A stretch of 32,902 nucleotides of DNA from a virus (IMGVR_UViG_3300047564_000994:1-32902); one strand, 5' to 3'. Counted from the stretch's first letter, positions 1 through 8,187 are shown. Numbers and translations: made by a program. Notes: a model not told the origin generated them from the letters alone.

Positions 1-262
1 ATCAGGAATAGGTTATGGTTACACAGTAGTTCACCAAATTAAAAAAGGAAATGTAAAAGTTTTTAATGTAACAAAAAAGTATATGCAAGCCGCAGCAGCT
101 CCACAATCTATGATTGTTTATTATGGAGGTAAAGGTGGTAGTGGTAAAAGAGTTGATATAGTTATTGAAACTGAAAAATATACTTTAGGATTAAACATTA
201 GAGATACACAAGGAAAAGATGGTTATCCAACACGATTGATGTGTAACTTCTCTTACAAATAA
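1..262 (+). CDS. C-terminal end of an unidentified phage protein (5' partial)
   Basis: An open frame runs from the window edge (frame starting at base 2) to a TAA at 260-262, giving about 86 residues. The visible part is rich in Lys, Gly and Tyr, with a glycine-rich stretch (YYGGKGGSGKR) and beta-prone segments. It ends in CNFSYK. I recognise no catalytic motif; the GGKGGSGK stretch superficially resembles a P-loop but lacks the following Thr/Ser and hydrophobic context. Only 5 bases separate its stop from the next gene, so both are probably on one transcript. The missing upstream part prevents a functional call. Confidence 0.7.
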   Translation, partial: SGIGYGYTVVHQIKKGNVKVFNVTKKYMQAAAAPQSMIVYYGGKGGSGKRVDIVIETEKYTLGLNIRDTQGKDGYPTRLMCNFSYK

Positions 263-267
263 AAAAA

Positions 268-1494
268 ATGAAATTCACAGAATACTTAACAGAAAGTAAA
301 GAAGGCAAGAATGTTCATCTTGAACACATTGAAGATGAAGTTCTAAATCGTGGTGTGTCGGGTAGCCGAGAAGCAATTAATTTTCTCCGTTCTCTCCGTG
401 ATATGCTTGCTGGTCAATCACAATCTCATGTCAATGTAACAACAAAATGGGATGGTGCACCTGCTATATTTGTTGGTACCAATCCAGAGAATGGTAAATT
501 CTTTGTTGGTACTAAGGGTGTGTTTGCTAAAAATGCAAAACTAAATTATACAGATAAAGATATTGATAAGAATCACCCAGCCGAAGGTCTGAATGATAAG
601 TTGAAAGTTGCATTACGCTACCTACCAAAACTTGGTATCAAAGGGGTATTGCAAGGTGATATGATGTTTTCAAAAGGTGATTTGAAAAAAGAAACAATAG
701 ATGGTGAAAAGTATATCACCTTTCAACCAAACACAATTGTCTATGCCATTCCTGCTGATTCTAAATTAGCACAGGCGATGTTGGCTGCACAATTGGGTGT
801 GGTGTTTCATACATCATACACAGGCAAAACCATATCTGATATGAAGGCATCATTCAATGTGGATATTGGTAAGTTATCTACAACCAAAGATGTTTGGTTT
901 CGTGATGCCTCATTTGTTGATGCTTCTGGTACTGCCACATTTACAGAAGATGAAACAAAAGAAATTACAAGAGTGTTATCACAGGCAGGTTCGTTATTTC
1001 AACAGATTAATCCATTGGCATTGAATCGCATTTCAGCCAATGAAACAATTTTAATGCAGATTAAAACATTTAACAATAGTAAAGTGCGTGAAGGTCAGGC
1101 AATTAAGAATACAACAGCACACACCAACGAATTGGTTAAATCTATTGAAACAAAATTGAACCAATCTGTTCTTGAAGCCAAATTAGAAAAAACCAAAAAA
1201 GAAAGAATTGCAAAGAAGAATGAAATCATGCGGTTCTATCGCAGTAATGCTGCCGAACTTAAAAAGATATTTGATTTACAGAATTTACTTGTTGATGCTA
1301 AACTAATGATTGTTCGTAAATTGGAAACCATTCGTGATGTAGGCACATTCATTCGCACAGACAATGGATTTAGAATTACTGCACCAGAAGGTTTCGTAGC
1401 CGTTGACCGAATTAAAGGTAACGCTATGAAGTTAATAGATAGATTAGAATTCTCACAAGCAAATTTTACTGCTGCAAAAAATTGGAGTAAATAA
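268..1494 (+). CDS. Conserved phage protein with covalent-nucleotidyltransferase (ligase/capping-type) motifs
   Basis: A 408-residue protein of a family common in T4-like aquatic phages and usually annotated as unknown. I see motifs of the ATP/GTP-dependent nucleotidyltransferase fold used by DNA/RNA ligases and capping enzymes. These are K60-W-D-G63 (motif I, Lys as nucleotide acceptor), GKFFVGTKG (76-84), GVLQGDM (126-132), E374-G-F-V377 (motif IV) and K388-L389 (motif V). The order fits, but a long Lys/Glu-rich helical insert (about 285-350) separates the last two motifs. Ligase or nucleotidyl transfer activity is therefore inferred. The first nine residues, MKFTEYLTE, resemble the T4 capsid-targeting leader, so the protein may be packaged in the head. 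It starts 5 bases after the upstream stop and overlaps the next start by one base. Confidence 0.8.
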   Translation: MKFTEYLTESKEGKNVHLEHIEDEVLNRGVSGSREAINFLRSLRDMLAGQSQSHVNVTTKWDGAPAIFVGTNPENGKFFVGTKGVFAKNAKLNYTDKDIDKNHPAEGLNDKLKVALRYLPKLGIKGVLQGDMMFSKGDLKKETIDGEKYITFQPNTIVYAIPADSKLAQAMLAAQLGVVFHTSYTGKTISDMKASFNVDIGKLSTTKDVWFRDASFVDASGTATFTEDETKEITRVLSQAGSLFQQINPLALNRISANETILMQIKTFNNSKVREGQAIKNTTAHTNELVKSIETKLNQSVLEAKLEKTKKERIAKKNEIMRFYRSNAAELKKIFDLQNLLVDAKLMIVRKLETIRDVGTFIRTDNGFRITAPEGFVAVDRIKGNAMKLIDRLEFSQANFTAAKNWSK

Positions 1495-1775
1495 TGGCTG
1501 ATATCAAATATGACCTCAACCTAATAATGAAAGAATATGGTGATGATGATTTTGGTTTCACCGCAATGGATGAAGAAGAATATACAGATGTTATTGCAGA
1601 GAAAGAAGAAACAGTAGAAGAATACAAGGCAAGATTACAACAGGTAGAAAAGTTAATTCTTCCATTTCTTACCAAACTATTACAGACGGCAGACCAACCA
1701 ATTATCAAATGGCCTAATCGTAAGGCTACATTAGAAACACAGATTCAAAAAATTCTGAATCTTACCAGAGGTTAA
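1494..1775 (+). CDS. Small conserved phage protein, function unknown
   Basis: A 93-residue acidic protein, mostly predicted helix. It begins MADIKYDLNLIMKEYG and ends with a basic amphipathic segment (ETQIQKILNLTRG). The ATG overlaps the stop of the preceding gene (TAATG), and only one base separates its own stop from the following ATG, so translation is likely coupled. No enzyme motif, membrane segment or signal peptide is visible. The central acidic region followed by a KWPNRK turn and a helix suggests a protein-protein adaptor, but this is a guess. Confidence 0.75.
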   Translation: MADIKYDLNLIMKEYGDDDFGFTAMDEEEYTDVIAEKEETVEEYKARLQQVEKLILPFLTKLLQTADQPIIKWPNRKATLETQIQKILNLTRG

Positions 1776-1776
1776 T

Positions 1777-2133
1777 ATGTCAGTTCAAAGAGTATTTTGG
1801 ATTAAACAAACATTAAAACAAATGAATGAAGCCACATACCAAGGCAATATTGGTGTGATGGAACTATTTAAGTTTCACCAAAAGGCTTCACAAAAGCAAA
1901 AAGATGTGTTACAATCACACATTAAGAATAAAAAACACAAAGAAGCATGGAAGTTGGTGCAAGATGTAACTGGAGTGAAACTACATAAGAGTGTAAATGA
2001 AATTGTGAAGCCTGATATTTTGCCTAAGGCTGGTGCAGGTGCATGGGGTACCGATGAATTGGCAAATACTTATAAGAAAGACACGCCAGGTCAAAACATT
2101 ACCAAGTTTAAGGACTACAAGCGACATAAGTAA
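1777..2133 (+). CDS. Small basic phage protein, function unknown
   Basis: A 118-residue Lys-rich protein with a helical N-terminal two thirds (clusters such as KNKKHKEAWKL). The C-terminal tail is probably extended, with a GAGAWGTDEL turn and a very basic end (KFKDYKRHK). It resembles small virion or neck-associated proteins of T4-like phages in size and charge, but I cannot assign a family. It is the last gene before the sugar cluster. The 23-base gap to the next ATG (2134-2156) is AT-rich and holds no clear promoter. Confidence 0.75.
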   Translation: MSVQRVFWIKQTLKQMNEATYQGNIGVMELFKFHQKASQKQKDVLQSHIKNKKHKEAWKLVQDVTGVKLHKSVNEIVKPDILPKAGAGAWGTDELANTYKKDTPGQNITKFKDYKRHK

Positions 2134-2156
2134 TATATTAACTGATTGGAAATATT

Positions 2157-3002
2157 ATGAAAGATTTGATTATAGGATGTACCACGAATTATGATTGGAG
2201 TAAACTGAAGTATTGGGTTAACTCTATCAACAAATCAGGTTATAAAGGCGAGAAAGTTATGGTCGCCTTTAACATTGATTATGAAACCATCAAACGGCTA
2301 TCTGATGCCGGATTTCAGGTCATTTTGCCTGGAAAAGCAAACGACACTACACAACGATATGAATACCAATCATCGTTGCCTGTCCATGTAGAGCGCTTTG
2401 TTCACATCTACAATTACCTACAATCACATGATGCTTATCGGTTTGTTATTACTACCGATGTTAAAGATGTAATCTTTCAGGAAGACCCAACAAAATACCT
2501 TGGCATGGAATTGCCAGGTGCTAAGCTGATGTTTGCTTCCGAATCAATGAAATACAAAGATGAACCATGGGGTAACCAAAACTTAATTGAAACATTTGGT
2601 CCCTTCTTCCATGAAAGATTCAAAGACAATACAATCTACAATGTAGGCGTTTTGGCAGGTCGTGGTGAAGCGATGAGAGATTTGTGTGCGATGATATTTG
2701 TTATGTCAGTAAATCGACCTATACCAATTGTGGATCAATCCACATTTAACTTTATGATTTCACAAGAGCCATATAAATCTGTGGCAAGATACATGAAGTC
2801 AGAAGATGGATGGGCTGCACAATTAGGCACAACTGCCGACCCAAGTAAGATTAACGAATTCAAACCATTCTTGCTTGAACCATCACCAATTATGAAAGAC
2901 GGCAAAGTTGCAACTTCAACAGGAAAAGACTTTACAATTGTTCATCAATATGATAGAGTACCAGAATGGAAAAAGGTTATAGAGGAAAAATATAATGACT
3001 AA
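2157..3002 (+). CDS. Glycosyltransferase-like protein (GT-A type nucleotide-sugar fold)
   Basis: A 281-residue protein that opens the sugar cluster. The N-terminus (LIIGCTTNYDWSKLKYWVNS) reads as the first Rossmann-like beta-alpha unit of a GT-A enzyme. The segment FVITTDVKDVIFQ (about 96-108) looks like the D-x-D-type metal/nucleotide-sugar site with nearby Asp101 and Asp104. A later segment, with VDQSTFNF and downstream acidic residues, resembles acceptor-side elements of small GT-A enzymes. No signal peptide or membrane span is visible, so it should act in the cytoplasm. It overlaps the next gene by 8 bases. Donor and acceptor cannot be read from sequence; other nucleotide-diphospho-sugar-dependent enzymes of the same fold are possible. 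Confidence 0.65.
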   Translation: MKDLIIGCTTNYDWSKLKYWVNSINKSGYKGEKVMVAFNIDYETIKRLSDAGFQVILPGKANDTTQRYEYQSSLPVHVERFVHIYNYLQSHDAYRFVITTDVKDVIFQEDPTKYLGMELPGAKLMFASESMKYKDEPWGNQNLIETFGPFFHERFKDNTIYNVGVLAGRGEAMRDLCAMIFVMSVNRPIPIVDQSTFNFMISQEPYKSVARYMKSEDGWAAQLGTTADPSKINEFKPFLLEPSPIMKDGKVATSTGKDFTIVHQYDRVPEWKKVIEEKYND

Positions 3003-4023
3003 AAGAGTATTAATTACAGGTGGTGCAGGCTTCATTGCACATCACTTGATTGAAACAATCCTTGATACAACAGATTGGACAATCGTATCACTTGACCGAT
3101 TAGATTTCTCTGGCAATCTAAATCGCCTTGAAGATATTATGAAGAAGTATTCACCTGAGCAGAAGAAACGGGTTGAGATTGTGTTCCATGATTTGCGTGC
3201 TGAAATTAATCCACAGACTTCAGGTTTAATTGGTGATGTTCAATTAGTATTGCACCTTGCAGCTGGTTCTCATGTAGACCGCTCAATTGAATTCCCAATG
3301 GAGTTTGTGCAAGACAATGTAATCGGTACAGTTAATCTATTAAACTATGCTCGCACATTAAAGAACTTAGAAAAGTTTGTTTACTTCAGCACAGATGAAG
3401 TGTTTGGTCCCGCACCAGAAGGCGTAGATTACAAAGAAAGAGACCGTTACAATGCTACGAATCCATATTCAGCATCTAAGGCGGCAGGTGAAGAAATGTG
3501 TGTTGCATTTGAGAACACATACAATATGCCAATTATTGTTACACATACAATGAATGTGTTTGGTGAACGCCAACATCCTGAGAAGTTTATTCCTAAGGCC
3601 ATTCGGTATGCTCGTGATGGTGAAACACTTACTATTCACTCTGATAGAAGCAAAACAAAGGCAGGCTCACGCCACTATGTTCATGCTAAAGATGTTGCAG
3701 ATGGTTTAATGTTTATTCTAAACCTGCCTGAAGATTATGCTCGTATCCCTGATTTCGGTGGTGCGAAGATTCCTAAGTTTAACATTGTTGGTCCCGATGA
3801 AGTAGATAACTTAGAATTGGCTAAATTAATTGCAGAAGCACAAAACAAGGAGTTAAAATATGAGATGGTTGACTTTCATTCATCCAGACCTGGCCACGAT
3901 TTACGCTACGCTTTGTCTGGTGATTATATGGAATCTCTAGGTTGGAAACCAAAGATTTCTTTGCGTGACCGTATTAAAGGTATGGTTCAATGGTCGTTAG
4001 AGAATGATAAGTGGCTCAAATGA
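2995..4023 (+). CDS. NAD-dependent nucleotide-sugar 4,6-dehydratase/epimerase (extended SDR, RfbB-like)
   Basis: A 342-residue protein, the usual length for dTDP-glucose 4,6-dehydratases. It shows the NAD-binding TGGAGFIAHH (8-17), HLAAGSHVDRS (87-97) and the dehydratase-type active site triad with STDEVFG (132-138; Thr133, Asp134, Glu135). The SDR pair YxxxK follows in NPYSASK (Tyr158, Lys162). The Asp-Glu after the Thr is typical of 4,6-dehydratases rather than simple 4-epimerases. The likely reaction is NDP-glucose to NDP-4-keto-6-deoxyglucose. This would supply the substrate type used by the RfbH-like dehydrase encoded at 8897. It overlaps the neighbours on both sides. The base of the NDP donor cannot be determined. 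Confidence 0.88.
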   Translation: MTKRVLITGGAGFIAHHLIETILDTTDWTIVSLDRLDFSGNLNRLEDIMKKYSPEQKKRVEIVFHDLRAEINPQTSGLIGDVQLVLHLAAGSHVDRSIEFPMEFVQDNVIGTVNLLNYARTLKNLEKFVYFSTDEVFGPAPEGVDYKERDRYNATNPYSASKAAGEEMCVAFENTYNMPIIVTHTMNVFGERQHPEKFIPKAIRYARDGETLTIHSDRSKTKAGSRHYVHAKDVADGLMFILNLPEDYARIPDFGGAKIPKFNIVGPDEVDNLELAKLIAEAQNKELKYEMVDFHSSRPGHDLRYALSGDYMESLGWKPKISLRDRIKGMVQWSLENDKWLK

Positions 4024-4727
4024 AAATTGCACTTTGTTTATCAGGCCAACCTCGTTGCGTAAAACAAGGCTACGAGTTTATTAAAAGAAACATACTAGAC
4101 GGTAACGATGTTACCGTTTTTTGTCATGTGTGGGAAACACCTGAAGTTGCAGATATTGAAATTTATAAACCTGAAGCATTTATGATTGAAAAGTCTTTGA
4201 CAAATGACCTATCAAAATACACCAGAGTTCCACCACCACAACCAAACTGGAAAGTAAAAGACCCAGCTAGGTCAACTTATAACCAATTGTATGGCATTAT
4301 GAAATGTAATGAATTAAAAAAGGTCTATGAAGAATCCAATAACATGAAATTTGATTGGGTGATTCGTTCTCGTTTTGATTTTGCCATTAATGTTAGAATA
4401 CCTTTTGCAGAGTTAGATAATACAAAACTTCATATACCAAATTGTCGTATGACACCTCAAAGAGATTTTGGTAATGACCAATTTGCGTTTTCATCTTCAG
4501 AAAATATGGACAAGTATGCAGACACTTTTAACCGTATTGATGAGTTTTATGATGAAGATGGTGTGCAAATGATGTGTGAAGATATGATGAGTGAAAACTG
4601 GAAAGCAAATGATTTGGTTGGTGAGAACTTGATATATTGTAATCTTAATCATCCATTTCCACCTGGTCCCTATAACGGAACATGGCACAGTTTGATTCGT
4701 GAGGACTTTGAACAATGGCTTCGTTAG
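4020..4727 (+). CDS. Predicted glycosyltransferase (SGQPR / RSRFD type)
   Basis: I chose the ATG at 4020, which overlaps the upstream stop in an ATGA arrangement, rather than the GTG at 4011. This gives 235 residues. The N-terminus MKIALCLSGQPR and the internal WVIRSRFD (about 114-120) followed by NDQFAFSSS (about 152-160) are the recurring motifs of a family of glycosyltransferase-like proteins found in capsule clusters and large viruses. RSRFD probably plays the D-x-D-like metal role. There is no signal peptide or membrane segment. It lies between a nucleotide-sugar dehydratase and a nucleotidyltransferase, so it probably transfers a sugar made by this cluster. Donor and acceptor are unknown. 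Confidence 0.65.
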   Translation: MKIALCLSGQPRCVKQGYEFIKRNILDGNDVTVFCHVWETPEVADIEIYKPEAFMIEKSLTNDLSKYTRVPPPQPNWKVKDPARSTYNQLYGIMKCNELKKVYEESNNMKFDWVIRSRFDFAINVRIPFAELDNTKLHIPNCRMTPQRDFGNDQFAFSSSENMDKYADTFNRIDEFYDEDGVQMMCEDMMSENWKANDLVGENLIYCNLNHPFPPGPYNGTWHSLIREDFEQWLR

Positions 4728-5431
4728 TATTATGCATGGCTGGTTTAAACACCAGATTCCATGATGTTGGCTTTGACATACCAAAGTATCTTTTACCTTG
4801 GGGTGATGAAACAATTATCCATGAAATCATTAAGCAACTTGGTACTTTTGATGAAACTATTCTTCTGGCGAATAAAAGAGATTCTTATTTTAAGACCAAA
4901 CTAGTTGATACAATTAAACCACTAGGTCTAACAGAGAATAATATTCAATACATTGGTGATACTGATGGTCAGGCACACACAGCATACATTGGTGCTTCAC
5001 TACTAAAGAACCAAACCAAACCATTCTTTGTTCACAATGCTGATACACTTTTAATTGGTAGAGATTTTGATGAGATTGAAAGTTTGATGGCTGATGGTTA
5101 CATTGATGTGTTTGTTGCCAATAATCCAAAGTATTCTTATGTTCGCTCAAAAGATGGACTCGTAACAGAAATTGTAGAGAAATCTCCTATCTCTCCATTT
5201 GCCAGTTCTGGTCTTTATGGGTTTCAAAGCTCACAATTATACCAACAGATGTATGAGAGTTTATCTACCACATTTGTTGGTAAAGAAATGTATATTGCAA
5301 ACCTGTTTACACATATGATTGAGAAGAATTGTTCTATTGGTTTGAATGATTTGAACAACAAATATGAAACCATTGTTCTTGGTTCACCACAAGAATATGG
5401 TCTTGAATTGGCGAAAAAGAGCTTAAGATGA
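4715..5431 (+). CDS. Sugar-phosphate nucleotidyltransferase (NTP_transferase family)
   Basis: A 238-residue protein beginning with the nucleotide-binding signature in diverged form: VLCMAGLNTRF (5-15) followed by IPKYLLPWGDE (22-32), in which Lys24 is the expected phosphate-contacting lysine. FVHNADTLL (105-113) contains the metal-binding Asp110. A later VEKSP and the GLYGFQSSQ region match the sugar-binding half of these enzymes. The expected reaction is sugar-1-phosphate plus NTP giving NDP-sugar plus pyrophosphate; the base is not predictable. The start overlaps the previous gene by 13 bases and the end overlaps the next by 4. It sits immediately before the kinase-fold gene and the cyclase, which suggests one activation pathway. 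Confidence 0.8.
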   Translation: MASLVLCMAGLNTRFHDVGFDIPKYLLPWGDETIIHEIIKQLGTFDETILLANKRDSYFKTKLVDTIKPLGLTENNIQYIGDTDGQAHTAYIGASLLKNQTKPFFVHNADTLLIGRDFDEIESLMADGYIDVFVANNPKYSYVRSKDGLVTEIVEKSPISPFASSGLYGFQSSQLYQQMYESLSTTFVGKEMYIANLFTHMIEKNCSIGLNDLNNKYETIVLGSPQEYGLELAKKSLR

Positions 5432-6381
5432 AAGTTACACAATTAAAAGGTGGTTCTCTCAGCTCTACATCATTGTATGAAGATGGCGATAGAAAGTTTA
5501 TTCGCAAATTAATTAGCACAAAAGACAATCGTGAATATGGTTATGTTCGTTGGTATACACAGTTAAAGAAACTGCAACGATTAGCCGAAACTGGTTTATT
5601 TCCAAAAGTATTAGATGTGAACTATTCAAATAATTCAGCATACTTTGATATTTCTTATTTGGAAGGTTACAGAGATGTTAAGACCATTTTGGCAGAGGAC
5701 ACATTAACAGAAAACCAAATTGAAAGAATACACGATGCAATGATGTGGGCATTTGATAATCTACACCGCAAGATGTATATTCCTAATCCTGGTGGTCCCA
5801 AATTATACTTCAAAGAAGAAGTTACACAAAAACTTTCAGATGCTTTTAAGTATCCAACTTTCTATAATTTTTATGAACTTGGAACACTTAACACTTTTGA
5901 GTATAATGGTCAAATAACACACGGCATTCAAAACTTTCTACCTGAGTTGAAGAACTTCTTTGATGAAATGGAATTAATCTCAGAAGAAAATATTCATGGT
6001 AATCCAACACTAGAGAATATGATGTATTCTTTTGAAGAAGATAAAGTTATGTTTGTTGACCCTTATGAAGAAAGCATTATAGATAGTAGGCTATTAGATT
6101 ATTCACAAGTGCTTCAATGCTCTCGCAGTCATTATGGTTTTATAAATGATAGGTTTGTTATTATAGATGGTTCATCTGTATCACATAACTTAGATATACC
6201 AAATAATCTAAAAGTTTTTAGTAAAATCTTTGAATCACACCTTGAACATAAACAAATCATTGATGTATTAGAAGCAACTCAATTCATTCGTATGTTGCCA
6301 TTTAAGTGTGCAGCTGGTGATTTTGAAAAAGCAAAGTTTTTTTATGTTCATGCTTGCCATTTGTTAAGTAAGATATTTTAA
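5428..6381 (+). CDS. Kinase-fold (aminoglycoside/choline-kinase-like) protein with altered catalytic loop
   Basis: A 317-residue protein. The N-terminal GGSLSSTSLY (8-17) and KFIRK (Lys27) look like the glycine-loop and nucleotide-binding lysine of the small-molecule kinase fold. H190-G-N-P-T-L-E-N197 aligns with the Brenner-type catalytic loop HGDxxxxN, and FVDP (Asp211) aligns with the metal-binding DFG-equivalent. The expected catalytic Asp at position 192 is Asn, which is unusual. It could be a pseudokinase, or the base may be supplied elsewhere. By position, between a nucleotidyltransferase and a cyclitol synthase, its substrate would be a sugar or cyclitol. It shares 4 bases with its upstream neighbour and 1 with its downstream neighbour. 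Confidence 0.65.
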   Translation: MKVTQLKGGSLSSTSLYEDGDRKFIRKLISTKDNREYGYVRWYTQLKKLQRLAETGLFPKVLDVNYSNNSAYFDISYLEGYRDVKTILAEDTLTENQIERIHDAMMWAFDNLHRKMYIPNPGGPKLYFKEEVTQKLSDAFKYPTFYNFYELGTLNTFEYNGQITHGIQNFLPELKNFFDEMELISEENIHGNPTLENMMYSFEEDKVMFVDPYEESIIDSRLLDYSQVLQCSRSHYGFINDRFVIIDGSSVSHNLDIPNNLKVFSKIFESHLEHKQIIDVLEATQFIRMLPFKCAAGDFEKAKFFYVHACHLLSKIF

Positions 6382-7523
6382 TGGAAAATGTATTAACTAA
6401 ATTTGATAATTATAAACGCACATGGTCAGTCAAGGCTGAACTGCCTATTGAGTTTATTCTAAAGTATTCTAGTGATGTGTTTGATGTAAACAATCACGAC
6501 CTGTTATCGTTCAATGAGTCCAATCGTAAAGTGGTTGTGATTGATAAGACAGTCAATGAAATCTATGGCCAACAATTACAGGCATACTTTGATACTTTCA
6601 AAATAGAATTAAAATTGTTTGTTATTGATGCCACAGAAGAAAACAAAGACTGGCATCATACAGACCAGATTCTTAAATTCTTTGAAGATGTTGGTGTTCT
6701 GCGTAGAGAACCTGTCATTGTAATTGGTGGTGGTGTTCTGTTAGACTTGGTTGGTTTCTGTTGCTCAATTTATCGTAGAGGCATTCCTTATGTTAAAGTG
6801 CCAACTACATTGTTGGCTATTGTAGATGCTTCAGTTGGTGTTAAAGTTGCAGCCAATCATTTCAACAGACGAAATCGTATTGGTGCATATTACCCACCAA
6901 TTGCCACATTACTTGATAAGAAGTTTATTAAGACACAAGACCAAAGAAACATTGTAAATGGTATTGCAGAGATATTCAAACTTGCGGTAATCAAAGACAA
7001 AGAATTGTTTGAGTTGATGGAAGAATCATATGAACAATTGGTTGATGAGAAGTTTCAGTTTGGTGCCGTGCCTGTTCGTGTAATCAATCTTGCTATCACA
7101 GGCATGATTGAAGAACTGGCACCAAATCTGTGGGAAAGAAAACTAGACCGATGTGTTGACTTTGGTCATTCGTTTAGTCCAATTATTGAAATGCAGAATA
7201 TACCAAACCTACAACACGGTGAAGCCGTTGTATTAGATTGCCTGTTTAGCTCTTGCCTATCTCAGATTCGTGGCTACATTGATATGCCAACACTACAAAG
7301 AATCTTTCAAACGGCAAATAATCTAAAATTACCAACATTTCATAAAGATTTTTGTAATTTTGACTTGCTTAAGAAATCATTATCTGATACAATGAAGCAT
7401 AGGAACGGTAATCAATACTTACCTGTCCCTGTTGGTATTGGTAACTATAAAATGTTAAATGATGTTACTGATGATGAGATAAAGGCTTCTGCTGAATTAT
7501 TTGAAAAACTAAAGAATGAATAA
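6381..7523 (+). CDS. Sugar phosphate cyclase, EEVS-like (2-epi-5-epi-valiolone synthase type; DHQ synthase superfamily)
   Basis: A 380-residue NAD- and metal-dependent cyclase. The superfamily core is clear: IGGGVLLDLVGF (115-126), VPTTLLAIVDASVGVK (140-155) and the metal ligands Glu197 (GIAEIFK), His263 (FGHSF) and His279 (QHGEAV). Several positions follow the C7-cyclitol branch instead of 3-dehydroquinate synthase. YRRGIPYVKVPTT and NRIGAYYPP replace the dehydroquinate-synthase forms. DFGHSFSP (260-267) has Asp260 and Pro267 where dehydroquinate synthases have Asn and His in NFGHTFGH. HRNGNQYLPVPVGIG (340-354) replaces the lysine-rich substrate loop. The likely reaction is cyclisation of sedoheptulose 7-phosphate to a valiolone isomer. 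The exact stereochemical product (EEVS, EVS or other) cannot be decided by eye. Confidence 0.82.
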   Translation: MENVLTKFDNYKRTWSVKAELPIEFILKYSSDVFDVNNHDLLSFNESNRKVVVIDKTVNEIYGQQLQAYFDTFKIELKLFVIDATEENKDWHHTDQILKFFEDVGVLRREPVIVIGGGVLLDLVGFCCSIYRRGIPYVKVPTTLLAIVDASVGVKVAANHFNRRNRIGAYYPPIATLLDKKFIKTQDQRNIVNGIAEIFKLAVIKDKELFELMEESYEQLVDEKFQFGAVPVRVINLAITGMIEELAPNLWERKLDRCVDFGHSFSPIIEMQNIPNLQHGEAVVLDCLFSSCLSQIRGYIDMPTLQRIFQTANNLKLPTFHKDFCNFDLLKKSLSDTMKHRNGNQYLPVPVGIGNYKMLNDVTDDEIKASAELFEKLKNE

Positions 7524-8187
7524 AACTATATTAATTACTGGCACTACAAGTGGTGTTGGTGCTACGATTGCATATCATTACATTGAGAAAGGTTGGAATG
7601 TAATTGGTTTTGCTCGTGGTGAATCTATATTTCAATTTCCAAACTACAAACATTTTCAAGTTGATATCAGTAATTCATATGCATTGTATGATGTGTTTGA
7701 CCAAATTTATAACATTGATGTTCTAGTAAACAATGCTGCTGTGTTTAAGATGAAATCATTTTCAAACACCACTTTGAATGAGATTGATGATATGATTGAT
7801 ATTAATCTCAAGGGTGCAATATATGTAACTAAGTTTGCACTACAAAAGATGGAAAAAGGCAGTCGCATCTTCTTTATTAATTCAGTTGCAGGCCTTGAAG
7901 AATTGGAGAACCAATCTGGTTATTGTGCCTCTAAACATGGTCTTACAGGATTTGCTGGTGTTCTTGGTGAAGAATTACGACCAAGAGGAATCAAAGTAAC
8001 AAGTATTCATCCTGGTGGTATTGACACACCATTGTGGAGTAGAGATATACCTTATCCTTGTGGTGATGTAAGTAAAGCAATTTCACCTATTGAACTCGCA
8101 AAGGTAATTGATTTTGTTTGTGAGAGTAAATTCAATATTGAATATAAAACAATTAAGATGTTTCCTGATACAGAATGGCACAAATGA
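7516..8187 (+). CDS. Classical short-chain dehydrogenase/reductase
   Basis: A 223-residue SDR with the cofactor-binding TGTTSGVG (8-15), VDIS (49-52), VNNAA (71-75) and the catalytic Ser123, Tyr136 and Lys140 (GYCASK). The length is slightly short for the family but complete. ARG after the second strand (33-35) favours NADP(H). It overlaps the upstream cyclase gene by 8 bases and its stop overlaps the next start, so it is most likely translated with the cyclase. An obvious role is oxidation or reduction of a ketone on the cyclitol or on the nucleotide sugar. The substrate is not readable. Confidence 0.88.
   Translation: MNKTILITGTTSGVGATIAYHYIEKGWNVIGFARGESIFQFPNYKHFQVDISNSYALYDVFDQIYNIDVLVNNAAVFKMKSFSNTTLNEIDDMIDINLKGAIYVTKFALQKMEKGSRIFFINSVAGLEELENQSGYCASKHGLTGFAGVLGEELRPRGIKVTSIHPGGIDTPLWSRDIPYPCGDVSKAISPIELAKVIDFVCESKFNIEYKTIKMFPDTEWHK

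Noticed and set aside
4011-4019. Upstream GTG start for the glycosyltransferase-like gene
   Set aside because: The ATG at 4020 forms the ATGA overlap used throughout this cluster, and the SGQPR family normally starts right at MKIALCLSG.
6381-7523. Calling this gene an ordinary 3-dehydroquinate synthase (aroB)
   Set aside because: The metal and NAD motifs fit the superfamily, but Asp260 and Pro267 in DFGHSFSP, the NRIGAYYPP segment and the HRNGNQ loop differ from AroB, and no other shikimate gene is present.
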